NCBI GenBank assembly: GCA_029204225.1
Contig: MU832085.1
Coordinates: 1 to 64,000, forward strand
Reading direction: 5' to 3'
Length of the DNA stretch: 64,000 bases
Origin: Diphasiastrum complanatum
Taxonomy: Eukaryota; Streptophyta; Lycopodiopsida; Lycopodiales; Lycopodiaceae
Shown here: positions 1 to 11,885 of the stretch, in pieces
Layout: the number at the start of each line of letters is the position of its first letter
Numbering within the stretch: the stretch's first letter is position 1
Position numbers and translations under genes: made by a program
The notes under the pieces: model-generated
What the model was told of the DNA's origin: nothing
The model's input: only the letters and a program-made list of their open reading frames with translations
Databases searched by the model: none

Positions 1-30
1 CAATAGGTGGCATCCTATTGAAGGAAAGTT

Positions 31-222
31 AAGGATCCTAAGTGCAACCTTTGTGGCAAGGTGAGATATTTTTTTGCAAGATGGTTACAAAAAGAAGACC
101 AATCCCATCACAAGGACAACCAAAGCAAGGGGGCCAAGGTGAAGGATGGAGCTTTCAAGTTTGAATGCAAATACAAGAAGGACCAATCCCAAGGAAAGGT
201 GTTTCCTTTGTGGAAAAGGTGA
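31..222 (+). pseudogene. Ty1/copia gag zinc-knuckle remnant
   Basis: A lysine-rich frame with a decayed retroviral-type zinc knuckle. The motif reads CNLCGKVRYFFARW, where a CX2CX4HX4C knuckle would have His and Cys in place of Tyr and Trp. The frame ends at a TGA after FPLWKR. Other copia gag ends in this window have the same Lys/Gln/Asp-rich context. No protease or pol follows in frame, so this is the worn end of an element that may continue left of the window. The identification rests on a short degenerate motif. Confidence 0.35.
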
Positions 223-479
223 ATGAGACTTGAGTCTCACAAGGATTTGGAAGATTTGTAGTCAAGAGTCCATCAACAACACATGTCATTTTTCTTTTTG
301 GAAGTGCATTGTTTGGTTCAAGATGACAAGATAGATGTCGACTCTCATGAAAGGCAACTTGGATTAATTTCATGTCCTTGGAAAGTATTTTGCTTGGAAC
401 TTTAGATAAGTTCAAACTTATTGTTATGATCCCAGAGAAACACAACCCAAGAATAAGGAGGAGCAATCACAAAATGAAA

Positions 480-1420
480 ATAGTTTCATTTATGCTCTCA
501 TGTCAACTTATGAAGAACTATTTTGCTTTGTAAAGATTTTTGTATCTCAAGGTGGTTTAAGGCAATACTTGTTATGTCCATGACTAGTAAGTAGGATATA
601 GTATACTCATAGTCTTGCATACACGGTACTACTAGTAAATCCAAGCTATTAGTTATGGCCACGTCATACTGGATGTGACCCGAAAGTAACTAATTCTTGT
701 GAGGCCCAGAACACACTAAATGGAGTTTGAACAAGTATGAGACAGTGTATGCATGTGTAGAGTTATCAATAGCAATTCTATGAATAGGTGGTCCATGCAT
801 GCATAGGACTCTATTCTAGGTGAATTCTATGTATAGTGAACTTAGAGCTATAGCCATGGCTATGTGCTTACGGTTGCTTTTGGCTCTATATATCGAGGCC
901 AAACTTGCCCCTTCTCCTCATTGTGGACTCTTGGATTCATATGCCAGGGTTTCACTCCTATATTCATGCCTCTTGTTCCTTGGCTTGGGTGTGAAGCTTC
1001 TAGAGTTGATTGGTTGCTCTCAAACTTGGTTGGGTGGTTGCTCCATAGTGTGCATGAATCCTTCATGGAAGTCCTAATAGGCTATGTTTAAGACTGTTGG
1101 TAACATCAATTTTGAGCTTGGGGAGGTGTTTTGCGCGTTTTTTGATCATCTTGGTCTACAAAAAGTGCATCCTACTACAGTTTTTTGGCCTGCTTTGATC
1201 TCGCATGTGTGAGCCTAGTGGCAAGCATCTTGTTCACTTGGTCTCCCTCTGTATAGAGCTTTACAGCACCCAATTTGGTGTCATGTAGCCATAAGTTATG
1301 ATCATCTGAAGTTTTGTAGCTTCTGTGAATAAGATTTGCAAAATTTGGAATTGTTCTGATTGCATGCAGTCATTTCCCTAATTTGTAAGTACTGTGTTTG
1401 CTGGATTAGTTGCATGTTGA
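480..1420. other. Unassigned AT-rich stretch
   Basis: Only short ORFs without recognisable domains occur here. Overlapping frames at 820-1091 show no conserved motif or codon pattern, and I see nothing to support a gene. Confidence 0.5.
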
Positions 1421-2000
1421 TTCTCAGAGATTTCTCGACATGTGTTAATTTACTCATGAGAAATAGAAAATATTTTGTAAGCTGAATTACAAGATCTCAG
1501 TGAGATATGTGAGTAACAAATGTGAGTCCTGGAGGAATCTGCCAGATAAGAGTGTGTTTATGTATTGGGTCATAGTGAGATTATTCTCATATGTGCACCG
1601 ATTAATCTTGTATGAATCTACTGTGTATTCTTGGTCACTAGGGTTATTTGGTGCACTTAACCTAGTCGGTGAACATAAGCATATGATCGAGTATCCGTTT
1701 TGACAGATGCAAAGTTAACAAATCTTTGTATAGAAGATTTATGGATTAACTTATAAATGATTTGGGTAAGGATCTAAATGTGGTGTCATACTAGTATAAT
1801 TGAATTCTTCACCTAGACATTTGAGATTTCTGAATCATTGGCAATTAACTTGAGTAGTTGATTACTCCAGGATGAAGTTAATTGGTAAAACGGTCAGTGT
1901 GAAGTGGATTCACCGGGAACTGATGGTTTTTGAATTATATTGCTTGTAAGACGCATGATTAGTGAATCATTTTGGTTCCTCAGTTGAAATTAGATCAAAT
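1420..2000 (+). repeat. Dispersed repeat, copy 1 (inverted partner at 29920-30520)
   Basis: This segment is clearly similar to the reverse complement of 29920-30520. Shared blocks include a 'gtgagtaaca' block followed by 'ggaggaatct', 'tgggtcatagtgag', 'ggatctaaatgtggtgt', 'actagtataattgaattc' and 'attgcttgtaagac'. The two copies are co-linear with small indels, so this is one repeat family. No coding capacity is apparent, and an LTR or untranslated part of a retroelement is possible. Confidence 0.75.
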
Positions 2001-2029
2001 TAGTAGAATCTCGAGCTTAAAAGTTTGTA

Positions 2030-5000
2030 AAGTTCAAATTTGATGCATGTTGTTCAAGATACCTCAAACCTCAATGCCTAGCATGTGATTTTGGTCCCAA
2101 TCACTTGGCATAGCTGATAGAGTGTTCAAACTTAATCAGTCTCAAATTTAAAATACTTAGGTTGCTTGAATTTCATCTGGACTCATTGATGGAATTATTG
2201 GGCCCTACACTTGAATAGCTTAAATTTCATATTTATCACTAGAGATAGCTCAAACTTGATGTCTACGTACTACTTGAGATATATCTACTTTGATGTGCAT
2301 CACTTGAGATAGCTCAATTTTGGACAAATACTGAAATTCTTGAACATTTGAAGGCATTTAGCTACCTCAAAGTTCATGCTTATGATTCAAGATAACTCAA
2401 ATTGGATGCCTAAGATGTGATTTTGGCAATTGTTCAACTCTTTAGAAAAAGGAGTAACGATAAATCAAATTGGAGGCCCAATATGTGATTTTGGTCTTTA
2501 TGGATCTACATAATGCATCAAGTGATCAAACTTAATCAATCCCAAATTTGGAATATTTGGATTGCTCAAGTCCCCTTGCAAATGATATTGGCCCTATCAC
2601 TTGAGAGAGGGATAAAATGTGTGTTCAAATAACGATAGCTCAATCTTCACCATTATCATTAGATATTGCTCCCAAAGATATCAAATTAGTGAATCTCGAG
2701 CTTATGAATTTTTTGAGACTACTCTATTTTGATGTCTATCACATGAGATAGCTCAATGAGATAAATATTGAATTCTTGAAACATTTAAAGACCTTTAGCT
2801 ACCTCAATGGTCATGCTTATGATTCAAACTAACTCAAATTGGATGCCCAACATGCGATTTTGGCCATTGTCCAATCTTTAGAAAAAATAATGATGATAAG
2901 TCAATTTGTAGGCCACCCAATATGTGATTTTTCATCTTTATGGCTCCACTTAATGCATCGAGTGATCAAACTTGATCAATCACAAATTTGGAATCTTAAT
3001 TAGATTGCTTGAGTTTTTGATCCCTTGCATATGATATTGGCCCCCTATTGCTTGAGATAACTAAAAATTGATGTGTTTGAATCAAGATAGCTCAATTTAA
3101 GCCATTATCATTAGAGATTTCTCCCAAAGAGATCGAAGTAGTGGAAACTTGAGCTTATTGAATTCTTGAACATTTTAAGGCATAATGAGATTAGTAGAGA
3201 GTTGAACCAGCCCAATATGAGAGAGAAAAAATAAAGATGTGAGGGAGTGAAGTTATAATTAGATAGCTCGAGTTCAACCCCGTGAATATAAAATTCATCC
3301 CTATTGCATGAGATAACTCCAAATTTTCTATTGTCCAATGGAAATGACCCTTACGACAAGAGAAAGGCCCAATTTCAGGTCTATCAATAGAGATAGCTCA
3401 ATTTTGGCTATTCTCACTTAAGGTTGTTCCTAGAGTGATACAATCAAAGAATCTCTACGATAAAAATTTTAATTAGATCAAATTTTATGGCTATCACTCA
3501 AGATAGCTCAAATTGGATGCCTCGCATGTGATTTTGGTCTTTATGGCTTTCACGTAATCCATTGAGTGAGCAAAATTTGGTAAATCTCAAATTTGGGATA
3601 TTTATATTGCTTGAGTTCGATCCCTTGTAGATGAGACTCAAGAATACCTAAAATTTGATGTGTTTGAATCAAAAAAGCTGAATTTTAGCCACTATCATGT
3701 GGTTTTAATCTTTATGGCTCCGCATACTAGATCGAGTGATCAAACTTGATCAATCCCAAACTTGGTATATTAAGATTGCTTTTGTTTTGGCCCCTTGCAG
3801 AAGATAGATAACTAAAAAATAATGTGTTCAAATCGAGATAGCTCAAATTTGGCCATTATCATTAGAGATTGCTCCTAGGGAAATCAAATTAGTGCAACCT
3901 TGAGCTTAGATGTTCGAGAAAGTACAAATTTGATGCCTTTCACTCAAGATAGCAAAACTCGATGGCCTAGCATGTGATTTCGATCCTAATCACTCGACAT
4001 AGTTGGTAGAGTATTCAAATTTAATCAATCTCAAATTTAGAACAGTTAGGTTGCTCGATTTTCATCTAGGCTCATTGATGGAATTGGGCCCTACACTCAA
4101 AATGGCTCAACTTTCATATTTATCACTCAAGATAGCTCAAACTTGATGTCTACGACTTGAGATAGCTCTGTTTTGATGTCTATCACTTGAGATAGCTCAA
4201 TTTTGGATAAATACTGAATTCTTGAATATTGAAAGGCATTTAGCTACCAAAAAGTTCAAGCTTATTATTTAAAATAACTCAAATTAGATGCCTAAGATGC
4301 GATCTTGGAAATTATGGCTCAATAAGTCAAATTGGAGGCCCAATACATAATTTTGGTCTTTATGGCTCCACATAAGGCATTGAGTGATAAAACTTGATTA
4401 ATCTCAAATTAGTGGCCCGTCTCTACTCTCCAAACTTTTGAGCTCCCAATTGAGTGGCTGAATGCATATGAGTAAACTTGAATCCTTGACCTATTCCCTT
4501 TGAATCCAATAGACTCACCAACTCACCTAGAGTGAGTGATAGTTAATTACATGCAAGACAACAGAGAGATGAAGGAGGTATATAGAGATATTTAAAAAAT
4601 TGACATTCAAATTGCTATAGTTTGATTTCTCTTTTATTAAATAGACCCTTATCATTTCAAACACCTCAAATTCAATCTCTTCCAAATTGATTTCGACTTG
4701 TACCACTGAGGATTCTCTCATTGAGTTCAAATTTAAGGAATCCCTAGTTTTGAAAGTATAGGTGACTCAAACTTGAAGCATATCCATAATTAGCAAAGAA
4801 TATAGTCCAATATGTCGATAGAATATTGTCGGTGACAAACAAACAACTTAGAGAATAGATTTTGCCAATGTTTGCCAAGTTAATGTCTATCACTCGAGAT
4901 AGCTGGAATTTGATGTCTGGCATATAATTTTATTTCTTATCATTTGAAATTGTTCATTATGTGATCAAGATCAGCCAATCTCAAATTTAGGATATTCAAA

Positions 5001-6370
5001 TTGATATAGTTCTCTCTCTTTTGCTGAAATAGACTCCTACCACTTGAGGTACCCTTAAATTTGATCGCTTGCACTCGAGATAGCTTGTTTTTGGACCGTA
5101 TCACTCAAAAGTCTCTCTCATTGAGTGATCAAAATCAAGGAATTTGTAGTTTTGGAAATGTAAATGACTCAAACATGAAGCATATAAATCAACATGGCTT
5201 GATTTTGGTTCAAAATATACAATTTTTACCACCCGAAGTTGCTCGAATTTGATTCATATCACTCTTGATAGCTCAAGTTTGGTCCTTGTCTCTCAATGTG
5301 AAATTTCAAGTTTTGGATATTCAAATAGCTCAGATTTGATGCATAAAATGTATCTTTGGTCATTGGTACAAGACAAAACTAAGTTAGTCATTGAATTTGG
5401 CAGATCTTGAGTGTGGGGGGACATTTGGATTGATCTAGTTCAATCCCTTATTGATAAAATTGACCCTAACACATGATGTAGCTCTAATTTCTGGTCTATC
5501 ACTCGAGATAGATTAAGTTTGATGCCTTTGTTGTGATTTTGGTCCTTATCACTCAACATGGCTCACTGAGTGATGAAATTCAACTAGCTAGTACATTGAT
5601 AGTTGAATTTTGGCCTTTATCACTCGATAATGTTGTAAAGATAGTTGAATTTTTGGCCTTTATCACTCAAGATTATCCATCAAGTGATGAGATTAGCAAA
5701 ACTTTGACTTTGAGACATTGACGTAGTTGGCACCTATCACTTGGAATAGCCTAAATTCGATGCCTTTTTCTTGACTTAGCTCATCGAGTGACCAAAATCG
5801 ACTAATATGCAGTCCTAGTACATTCAAATCTATTATTTTGTATCCCTTATCAATGGAATTGACTCGTGACACTTTGAGTATAATGTATATATATGAGAAA
5901 AGTCAATTCCAATCCATGTTGCTTTACACGGGCTCATTGAATCATCCTTATTGTCCAACATCAAGTTTAGTACATCAACTCTGCTCGAGTTCCACCATTT
6001 ATTGATGATATTTGATTCCTATCACATGACCTAGCTCAAATTTGCTATCTATCACTCAAGATGGTTGAATTTTTGGCCTTTCTCACTCATGACCCTCCAT
6101 TGTCCAAAAATGGCAGTAGGCGAGTTATAACTTTCCTATATATATGAGGGCGAGTTATCTTATTTCCACTTGGAATTTGCAACATTTTGACTTTGAGACA
6201 TCGTGATAGCTCAAATTTGGTACCCTATCACTTGGGATAGCCCAATTCCATGTCTTTCTCTTTGCTTAGATCATCGACTGATCAACATTGACCAATATGG
6301 AGTTTAGTACATTCAAATTGATTATTTTTAATCCCTTATCAATGGAACCACATGATATAACTCAAAATTG
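2030..6370. repeat. Complex degenerate tandem-repeat block
   Basis: More than 4 kb is built from diverged copies of a short core resembling 'atcactcgagatagctcaa', linked by phrases such as 'tttgatgtct', 'gtgattttggtctttatgg' and 'aatctcaaatttgg'. A higher-order copy is visible: about 2090-2560 resembles about 3990-4420 in the same order, and 2760-3000 repeats part of it again. ORFs here are short and unrelated. It may be an old satellite-like array or the body of a large repeat-rich element. Confidence 0.75.
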
Positions 6371-6478
6371 TTGTCTATCACTTGAAATGGGGGTGTGCAC
6401 AAATAGCTGTCTTTGAGCACAATTGCTTTCTATCATAGTGCTGCTTGGAATTGAACAAAATCGAGTGCAAAAGAGCGA

Positions 6479-6497
6479 CCCCCCCCCCCCCCCCCCC

Positions 6498-6591
<94 letters not shown>
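6479..6591. repeat. Poly-C tract followed by (CT)n microsatellite
   Basis: Twenty consecutive C residues (6479-6498) are followed by about 46 CT units (6500-6591). The tract generates artefactual Ser/Leu ORFs on the plus strand and Arg/Glu ORFs on the minus strand. It can form triplex or other non-B DNA and is prone to length error in assemblies. Confidence 0.97.
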
Positions 6592-6592
<1 letters not shown>

Positions 6593-6646
6593 ATTTTCTT
6601 TCTCTCTCTTCCTCTGTGCTTATCTTTGATAAACTTTGGGAAAAAC

Positions 6647-7509
6647 TAGCAAGTGATATGACAAATTGGTGGTGAATCTGAGCAGAAGTAGGTGCACTAT
6701 CAATCCAGCCTACACCCACAACGTTCAAACAAAATGCAAGATGCCACCAGATTGATCTGCCACACACTAATAAATGTTGCAACAGAATCGTGAGTTTTTT
6801 CTGTTGATGGAAGGATACAATTTATGATGCAAATTTGTGAGCATGAATAAATATATGATGTTATTATGCCCTTGTAATGGCACTTTTTGAGAAAGCCCCA
6901 GTAACATTGGACTTGACTATCCACTTGTGGATTCCAAATGCATCTTCTAGTGAAACCTAAGTCTATTTTAGGGGGAAGCTCAACGAGAGTCAAGGACACT
7001 GTATTCGAGAAATCAATTGAATGAAAGTGAGGTAATCATGCAATCGAGATTGGGTAGAAGATGTGATTGGGGACAATTAGCAAGTGAGATGACAAAATTG
7101 ATGGTGAATCTGAGCAAAAGTAGGTGCACTATCAATCCAGCTTGCACCCACAACGTTGAGAGGAAAGACAAGATGCCACCTTATTAATCCGCCTAAAACA
7201 TTGATGCGCCATGAACTGCTGGATGTTGCAACAGAATTGTGGTTGTGCCTATTGGCATAAGGATACAATTTATGATGCAAATCTCATGATCATGAATAGA
7301 TATCTAACGTGATTATGCCCTTTTAATGACACTTTATAAGAAGGCCCCAGTAACATTGGACTTGACTATACACTTGTGGATTTCAAAGGCATCTTCTGAC
7401 GAAACCTAAGTCACAATTAGGAAGAAATTCAATGAGATTCAAGGACATTGTATGAGAGAAATCAATTGAATGAAAGTGAGGTACCCATGCAATCGAGAAT
7501 GGGCAAAAG
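6647..7509. repeat. Tandem duplication, two copies with a period of about 430 bp
   Basis: Copy 1 (about 6647-7057) and copy 2 (about 7077-7509) share ordered blocks: 'tagcaagtga', 'ggtgcactatcaatccag', 'ccagtaacattggacttg', 'gaaatcaattgaatgaaag' and 'catgcaatcgaga'. The copies have diverged by many substitutions, so the duplication is old. No gene is recognisable in either copy. Confidence 0.85.
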
Positions 7510-7529
7510 AATTATAGCAACTGTAAGAT

Positions 7530-10500
7530 ATTAACCCATAGAGACGTGGTGAGATGATAATGACTGACCCTAATGCATAAGGAATCTTTAAAAAGTTTGG
7601 ACATGAAAGAATTTCGAGTTGATCCAGACACCTTGAACTCCTCAATGATCAAAGACATCTTCAACTCCATATCGACACTTATTTGATGTCTGGATCAAGT
7701 AGGTTCAGAAAGTAGATTATGCATATTCCAATTTTTCAATTTTTTTGTAGCATTAGGATTTGTTGACTTCGACCCCTTACCAATAGAGTTGACCCCTGTC
7801 ATACGAGATGACTCAAGTCTGATGTTCGGGTGATTGAACGACTGAACTTGATCAGTCTACCGTTTGCGACAATACTTGTTGACCCTTGGAGATGAAATTG
7901 TCTCCTACCTATCAAAGTGGCTCGAATTTGATGTCAACAACCTGTGGCAGTTTGAGTATGATGCATACATATTAAAAAAGTCAATTTTAGTCCATGTTGC
8001 TTTACATGGCTCATTGATTCATCCTTATTGTATTATTGTTTGGCATGAAGTTTAGTACATCCAAACATGAAGTTTAGTACATCCAAATTGATCGCATGCT
8101 GGCCCAAAAGCGAGCGAGAGAGAGAGAAAGAGAGAGAGACAAGAGTGAACATGGAAGCAATGCATTAATGGATAGTTCTCTCCACGCCTATCTCCTCGTC
8201 CTGGATGCACCACGCCTATCTCCTCGTCCTGGATGCACCAGATATCGCACTCGTGCTCATCGATCATGCTTGTGCCTCGATCATCCTTCGTGTGTAGATT
8301 CCATCGCTCTTCGCACCGTGGTCTCATGAATCCAAGAATCAATTTGTGCATTGCTTTCTTTTTCACATGGAACAATGGTTGTGAACCGAAATCCAGGAAA
8401 AAAATGGAAAATTGAGATGCTGAAACTTGCATTTTGCTAGCATCGATTTCTCAGCACATCACTGGCGGATTGGTAGGTATAGACACAAGCACAGGAGTTC
8501 AGTTTATGCAATAGTTTGGCAGAGATGTGTTCTTAGCTCGGTCTTTCTGATGTACCTGATCAAGCGCATCATGTTGATCATGCTGCCAGGTCGGGAAGAG
8601 CTCTGCTCTGAAGTTGCATTTGCATTGAGCAACACACCATTGGAAGCTTGAATATGTTCCTTGATGAAGTGCAGCCAGCGAGTGTCCTGAGGGCAGCAAG
8701 ACAGTAAACCTTTGCTCAGCTTGTAAGTTCTTAAGATGTATTATCACGCTGAGGAAAATATTTGAAGGACTATAAGAGTGATGCCTGGTCTCCGATGAGA
8801 TGAGTTGCAAGGTACTGAATAAGTAAATTGGAATGATTTTTCCCCTTGAGAAATGTTCATCCGCTTTCCTTGATTGTTTTGAAGCATTCAGTTCAGAATA
8901 TCGTTGGACTATTCCATTAGCCAGATTGTGGTGGCATGGTTTCTCGTGTATTCAAATTTTATGGCTTTTTACTGCTAAATTTAAAGCCTTTTTCTCTTTA
9001 TCACAGTGCATAGCATATTAATTGCTACACTTAAGCTACCACTAGCCACTGCTGAACGCAATTGCCTTACCACTTTAGAGTTATATATTTTGTAAGGCAT
9101 GCCATAATTTCAAAGCGCACAATTGCATTTCTTAAGGACAAGTTTGTCTTTCCTTCCTTAAAGTAAATCAGGCTTATGAAGAGCACCCAATTGTTAAAAG
9201 ATACTATTTCAAGAGCCTTCCTATCAACATTGAAGGTGCTCTTTGCATTTATTAAAGGCAAACCGGCCAAGCGGTTTTCTGGTTCTCTCCCTCACGCAAT
9301 TCTAATGTCAAATACGGTAGCGTTCTAGGCAGCTCTTTCAGCAACAACGTTGGATCTGGAATTGCACTTCTTCTTTTCCATTATGCATCTCTTTAGAGCA
9401 TTCTTTCAGTAAGGTAGCGAAGAGTAGAATGGCTATTTCAATGGCTATTTCCAAACATTATCTAGTAGCGAACTTCTAGGGATTCACAAGCACCTCCAGC
9501 GCTCTACTTCTGAGCAGTAAGGGCTGATTTGGACAGATTTTGAGCCAGCCAAGGCCTTCTTCATTAATGACCAACATCGGAGTCTCTATAATGAGAAATA
9601 CAAGCTACACTCAGTTTTTATCTGAGGCATTTCTATGGCTGACCACATGTACGCTAACTACTGATTCTTTGTTGGCAACATTCTATTGGCTTTTTTACGT
9701 TGGTGGACCATTCTATAGTAGTTTTCAAAGGTTCTCTCTAATGCAGCGAGTATACCAGGAGGAGCATGTTTCTTCTTCATTCATTCTATTCTCTGCCTTC
9801 TGCAGGAGAGGAGCGAAGTTCTCTTTCCAAGATTTTTGTGCTTTAATGATAGATCTTTCTTCCTTCTTCTGGCAAAGAAGAGGATACATTTTATTGTAAT
9901 GCAAATATTGCTGCACCTTCTTGAATAGAATCATTCCATTGTTGTGTGTAACATGATTGCTATTGAATAAATAATGTCATTCAGATATTAGAAGCTAGGC
10001 TACAGCATTAACCATTCTAAATTTGAGTACTACATTTATAGAATGTGAATCTATTTTCTATGTAGTCTTTTCAGTATGTCAAGAGGTTTGAAGCAAGCTC
10101 ATGTCATCAAATGTTCTGAATCTATATACTGAACCCACAATATAAAAGCAATGGGATTCAATCATCTTGTTTATGTGTTGGTTGCATGCTTAAACAATGT
10201 TTTCCATGGTGACTTAGTTTAGTAATGGATTTCCTTTTGTTGGAATTGCTATTGACTGTGAATAGAACTTAAACAACTATACAAAGGCTAGTTCTTGCTA
10301 CTGGCAGGCTGAACCTAACCACAGTGCTATCTTTGGAACCAGCATTAATGGGTAATTTGTTTGCAAGTTTTCATTTGACTGGTGAGGGTCGAATTGACAA
10401 GTGAGCACCATTTTGCTAGATGGCGAGTCTCTAGCTCCTACATTCAGATGCTTCATTCCATTAACCTGAGTTTAGAATGATATGCCATGAGCGAGTTGGG

Positions 10501-11205
10501 TTCTTAGTAGTTCTCAATGCTCCGAGTTTACTCCTAATCCGAGTATGGAATTCATTGCAAAGTATTCAGCTTGTTTTCATGTGTTATGATATTGTTTACG
10601 TGGTATCTTTTTCTCAAGGTTGTATTGGCAGCCACATTGTTGAAACATTTGTTAATGACCAATTTGTAATCACTTCTCCTATCCACTCCGCTTATTCCTT
10701 GTTTTTGCACTAATAATGACAGTATTAGTCCTTTTATTACTCTCTAGTGGGAACGACATTCCGCAGTATACGTTGATTTGAACAAACAAGGCTGAAAAAG
10801 ACATCAAGGTCAGTAATGTTTTTTATATCGTCTTTTCCTCATGTAGCTTGAGCTGATTATATCCTTCATCCTGTTGTGTAATGCAGCAATTGATCTTATA
10901 ATTCAGGAGTCTGCCATCGATATTTCTTCTTTCAAATCTCTGACATTGCCTGGAGGCAGAAGATTACTCTCATTGCTCGTCAGCGTTGGTGAGCACACAT
11001 CTTCCTTTAATCCATTGGTACAACATTTTCCAAGTAGTGAGATGCTTTGTTTTTTATATTTTGGGATTATTTATTGGCTTATCCGGAGAATGGAACACAA
11101 TGAAACAACCACATTCAAGGATGCAGATTTCTTACAGAGATACTAAGCTGCAAAACTACCACATGACCTTTTAAAGGCTATCTACTATAGAAATGTAGCT
11201 AATTA
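7530..11205. other. Unassigned region between repeats and duplicated segment A
   Basis: Apart from the small tandem repeats near 8.1 kb, I see no recognisable gene, LTR or RNA gene. The longest ORFs (8052-8432 minus, 8499-8810 minus, 9540-9899 plus) lack domain motifs and conserved composition. At 11205/11206 the sequence switches abruptly into duplicated segment A, which marks a rearrangement breakpoint. Confidence 0.5.
8044..8246. repeat. Cluster of small tandem duplications and a GA-rich tract
   Basis: Three features lie close together. A 22-bp unit 'atgaagtttagtacatccaa' occurs twice back to back (8046-8087). A GA-rich run covers about 8104-8140. A 28-bp unit starting 'acgcctatctcctcgtcctg' occurs twice in direct succession at about 8186-8241. 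The first and last pairs are nearly perfect and therefore probably recent. Confidence 0.85.
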
Positions 11206-11885
11206 GGGACCAAAAGTTTGGCAAGGACTTGGTTTTGTTTTTACATTTGCATTTGTGGCATCCTTTGACCCAACCATGTCCCTGAAAAGAAGTCGTAACA
11301 TTTCATCTTGAAATTGTATGGGTGTTTGATATTTATCCCACAATGCCTGCATCTCAATACATCTTTCTAATATTTTGTCCTCTAGAGATAGGTCCTCTGG
11401 TTGTTCCCTATAGCATTGAGGAGTCTCATGTGAGACATCCTCATTAGTTGTGTCCCCATGGAGTACTTCATCGTACATAGTGTTGTTATCATCTTGACTC
11501 ATGAAGGTCTCTGTATTGACATGGGATTCTATTGGAAATCCCCATTTGGTAATAATATTATCATACCTTGTTTGAGACAATTTTGTCTGGCGAAAGTAGC
11601 TGGATGAACCAATCTTCCACCTGTGCAAGAAGACTTGCAATTGCATGTCACTTTTCTTGTTTGCCATTGGGCATTTGTAGTTGAATGTCTTGGTTGAGGT
11701 GTTTGCAACATCTCTGATGCCTCTCCGATTTCATGCCTTACACTGGGGTGGACTTTTCCAAGTGCATCTTGACGGCAATGAAGATAGTACACACGATCGG
11801 ATACGTATTCAACACCGAGCGATGTGTGTTTGCACTTGCAGTTGCATGTGCATCTTCGAAGACCAGGTCTTGATTCACTTGACAT
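11203..11885 (-). pseudogene. EnSpm-like (CMC) transposase N-terminal fragment, copy A
   Basis: Two overlapping minus-strand frames hold what copy B carries in one frame: a Cys-rich stretch, a zinc-finger-like motif (CNCKSSCTGGRLVHPATF), and an acidic segment with YREQPEDLSLEDKILERC and TPIQFQDEMLRLLFRDMV. A frameshift separates the finger from the acidic part. The frame is cut at 11206 by the rearrangement; the matching downstream exon is at 19421-20090. A CxC..C..H start followed by an acidic linker is usual in CMC transposases of the animal/fungal type. That family assignment is inference from motifs. Confidence 0.45.

Noticed and set aside
820-1091. Overlapping ORFs of 75-85 codons in several frames
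   Set aside because: No motif, no coding bias favouring one frame, no splice or promoter context.
6378-6782. 134-residue minus-strand ORF with a long Arg-Glu repeat, and plus-strand Ser-Leu ORFs
   Set aside because: These are translations of the (CT)n microsatellite, with no coding support outside it.
9540-9934. 119-residue plus-strand ORF and its minus-strand shadow
   Set aside because: No domain or homologous feature within the window; length is compatible with chance.
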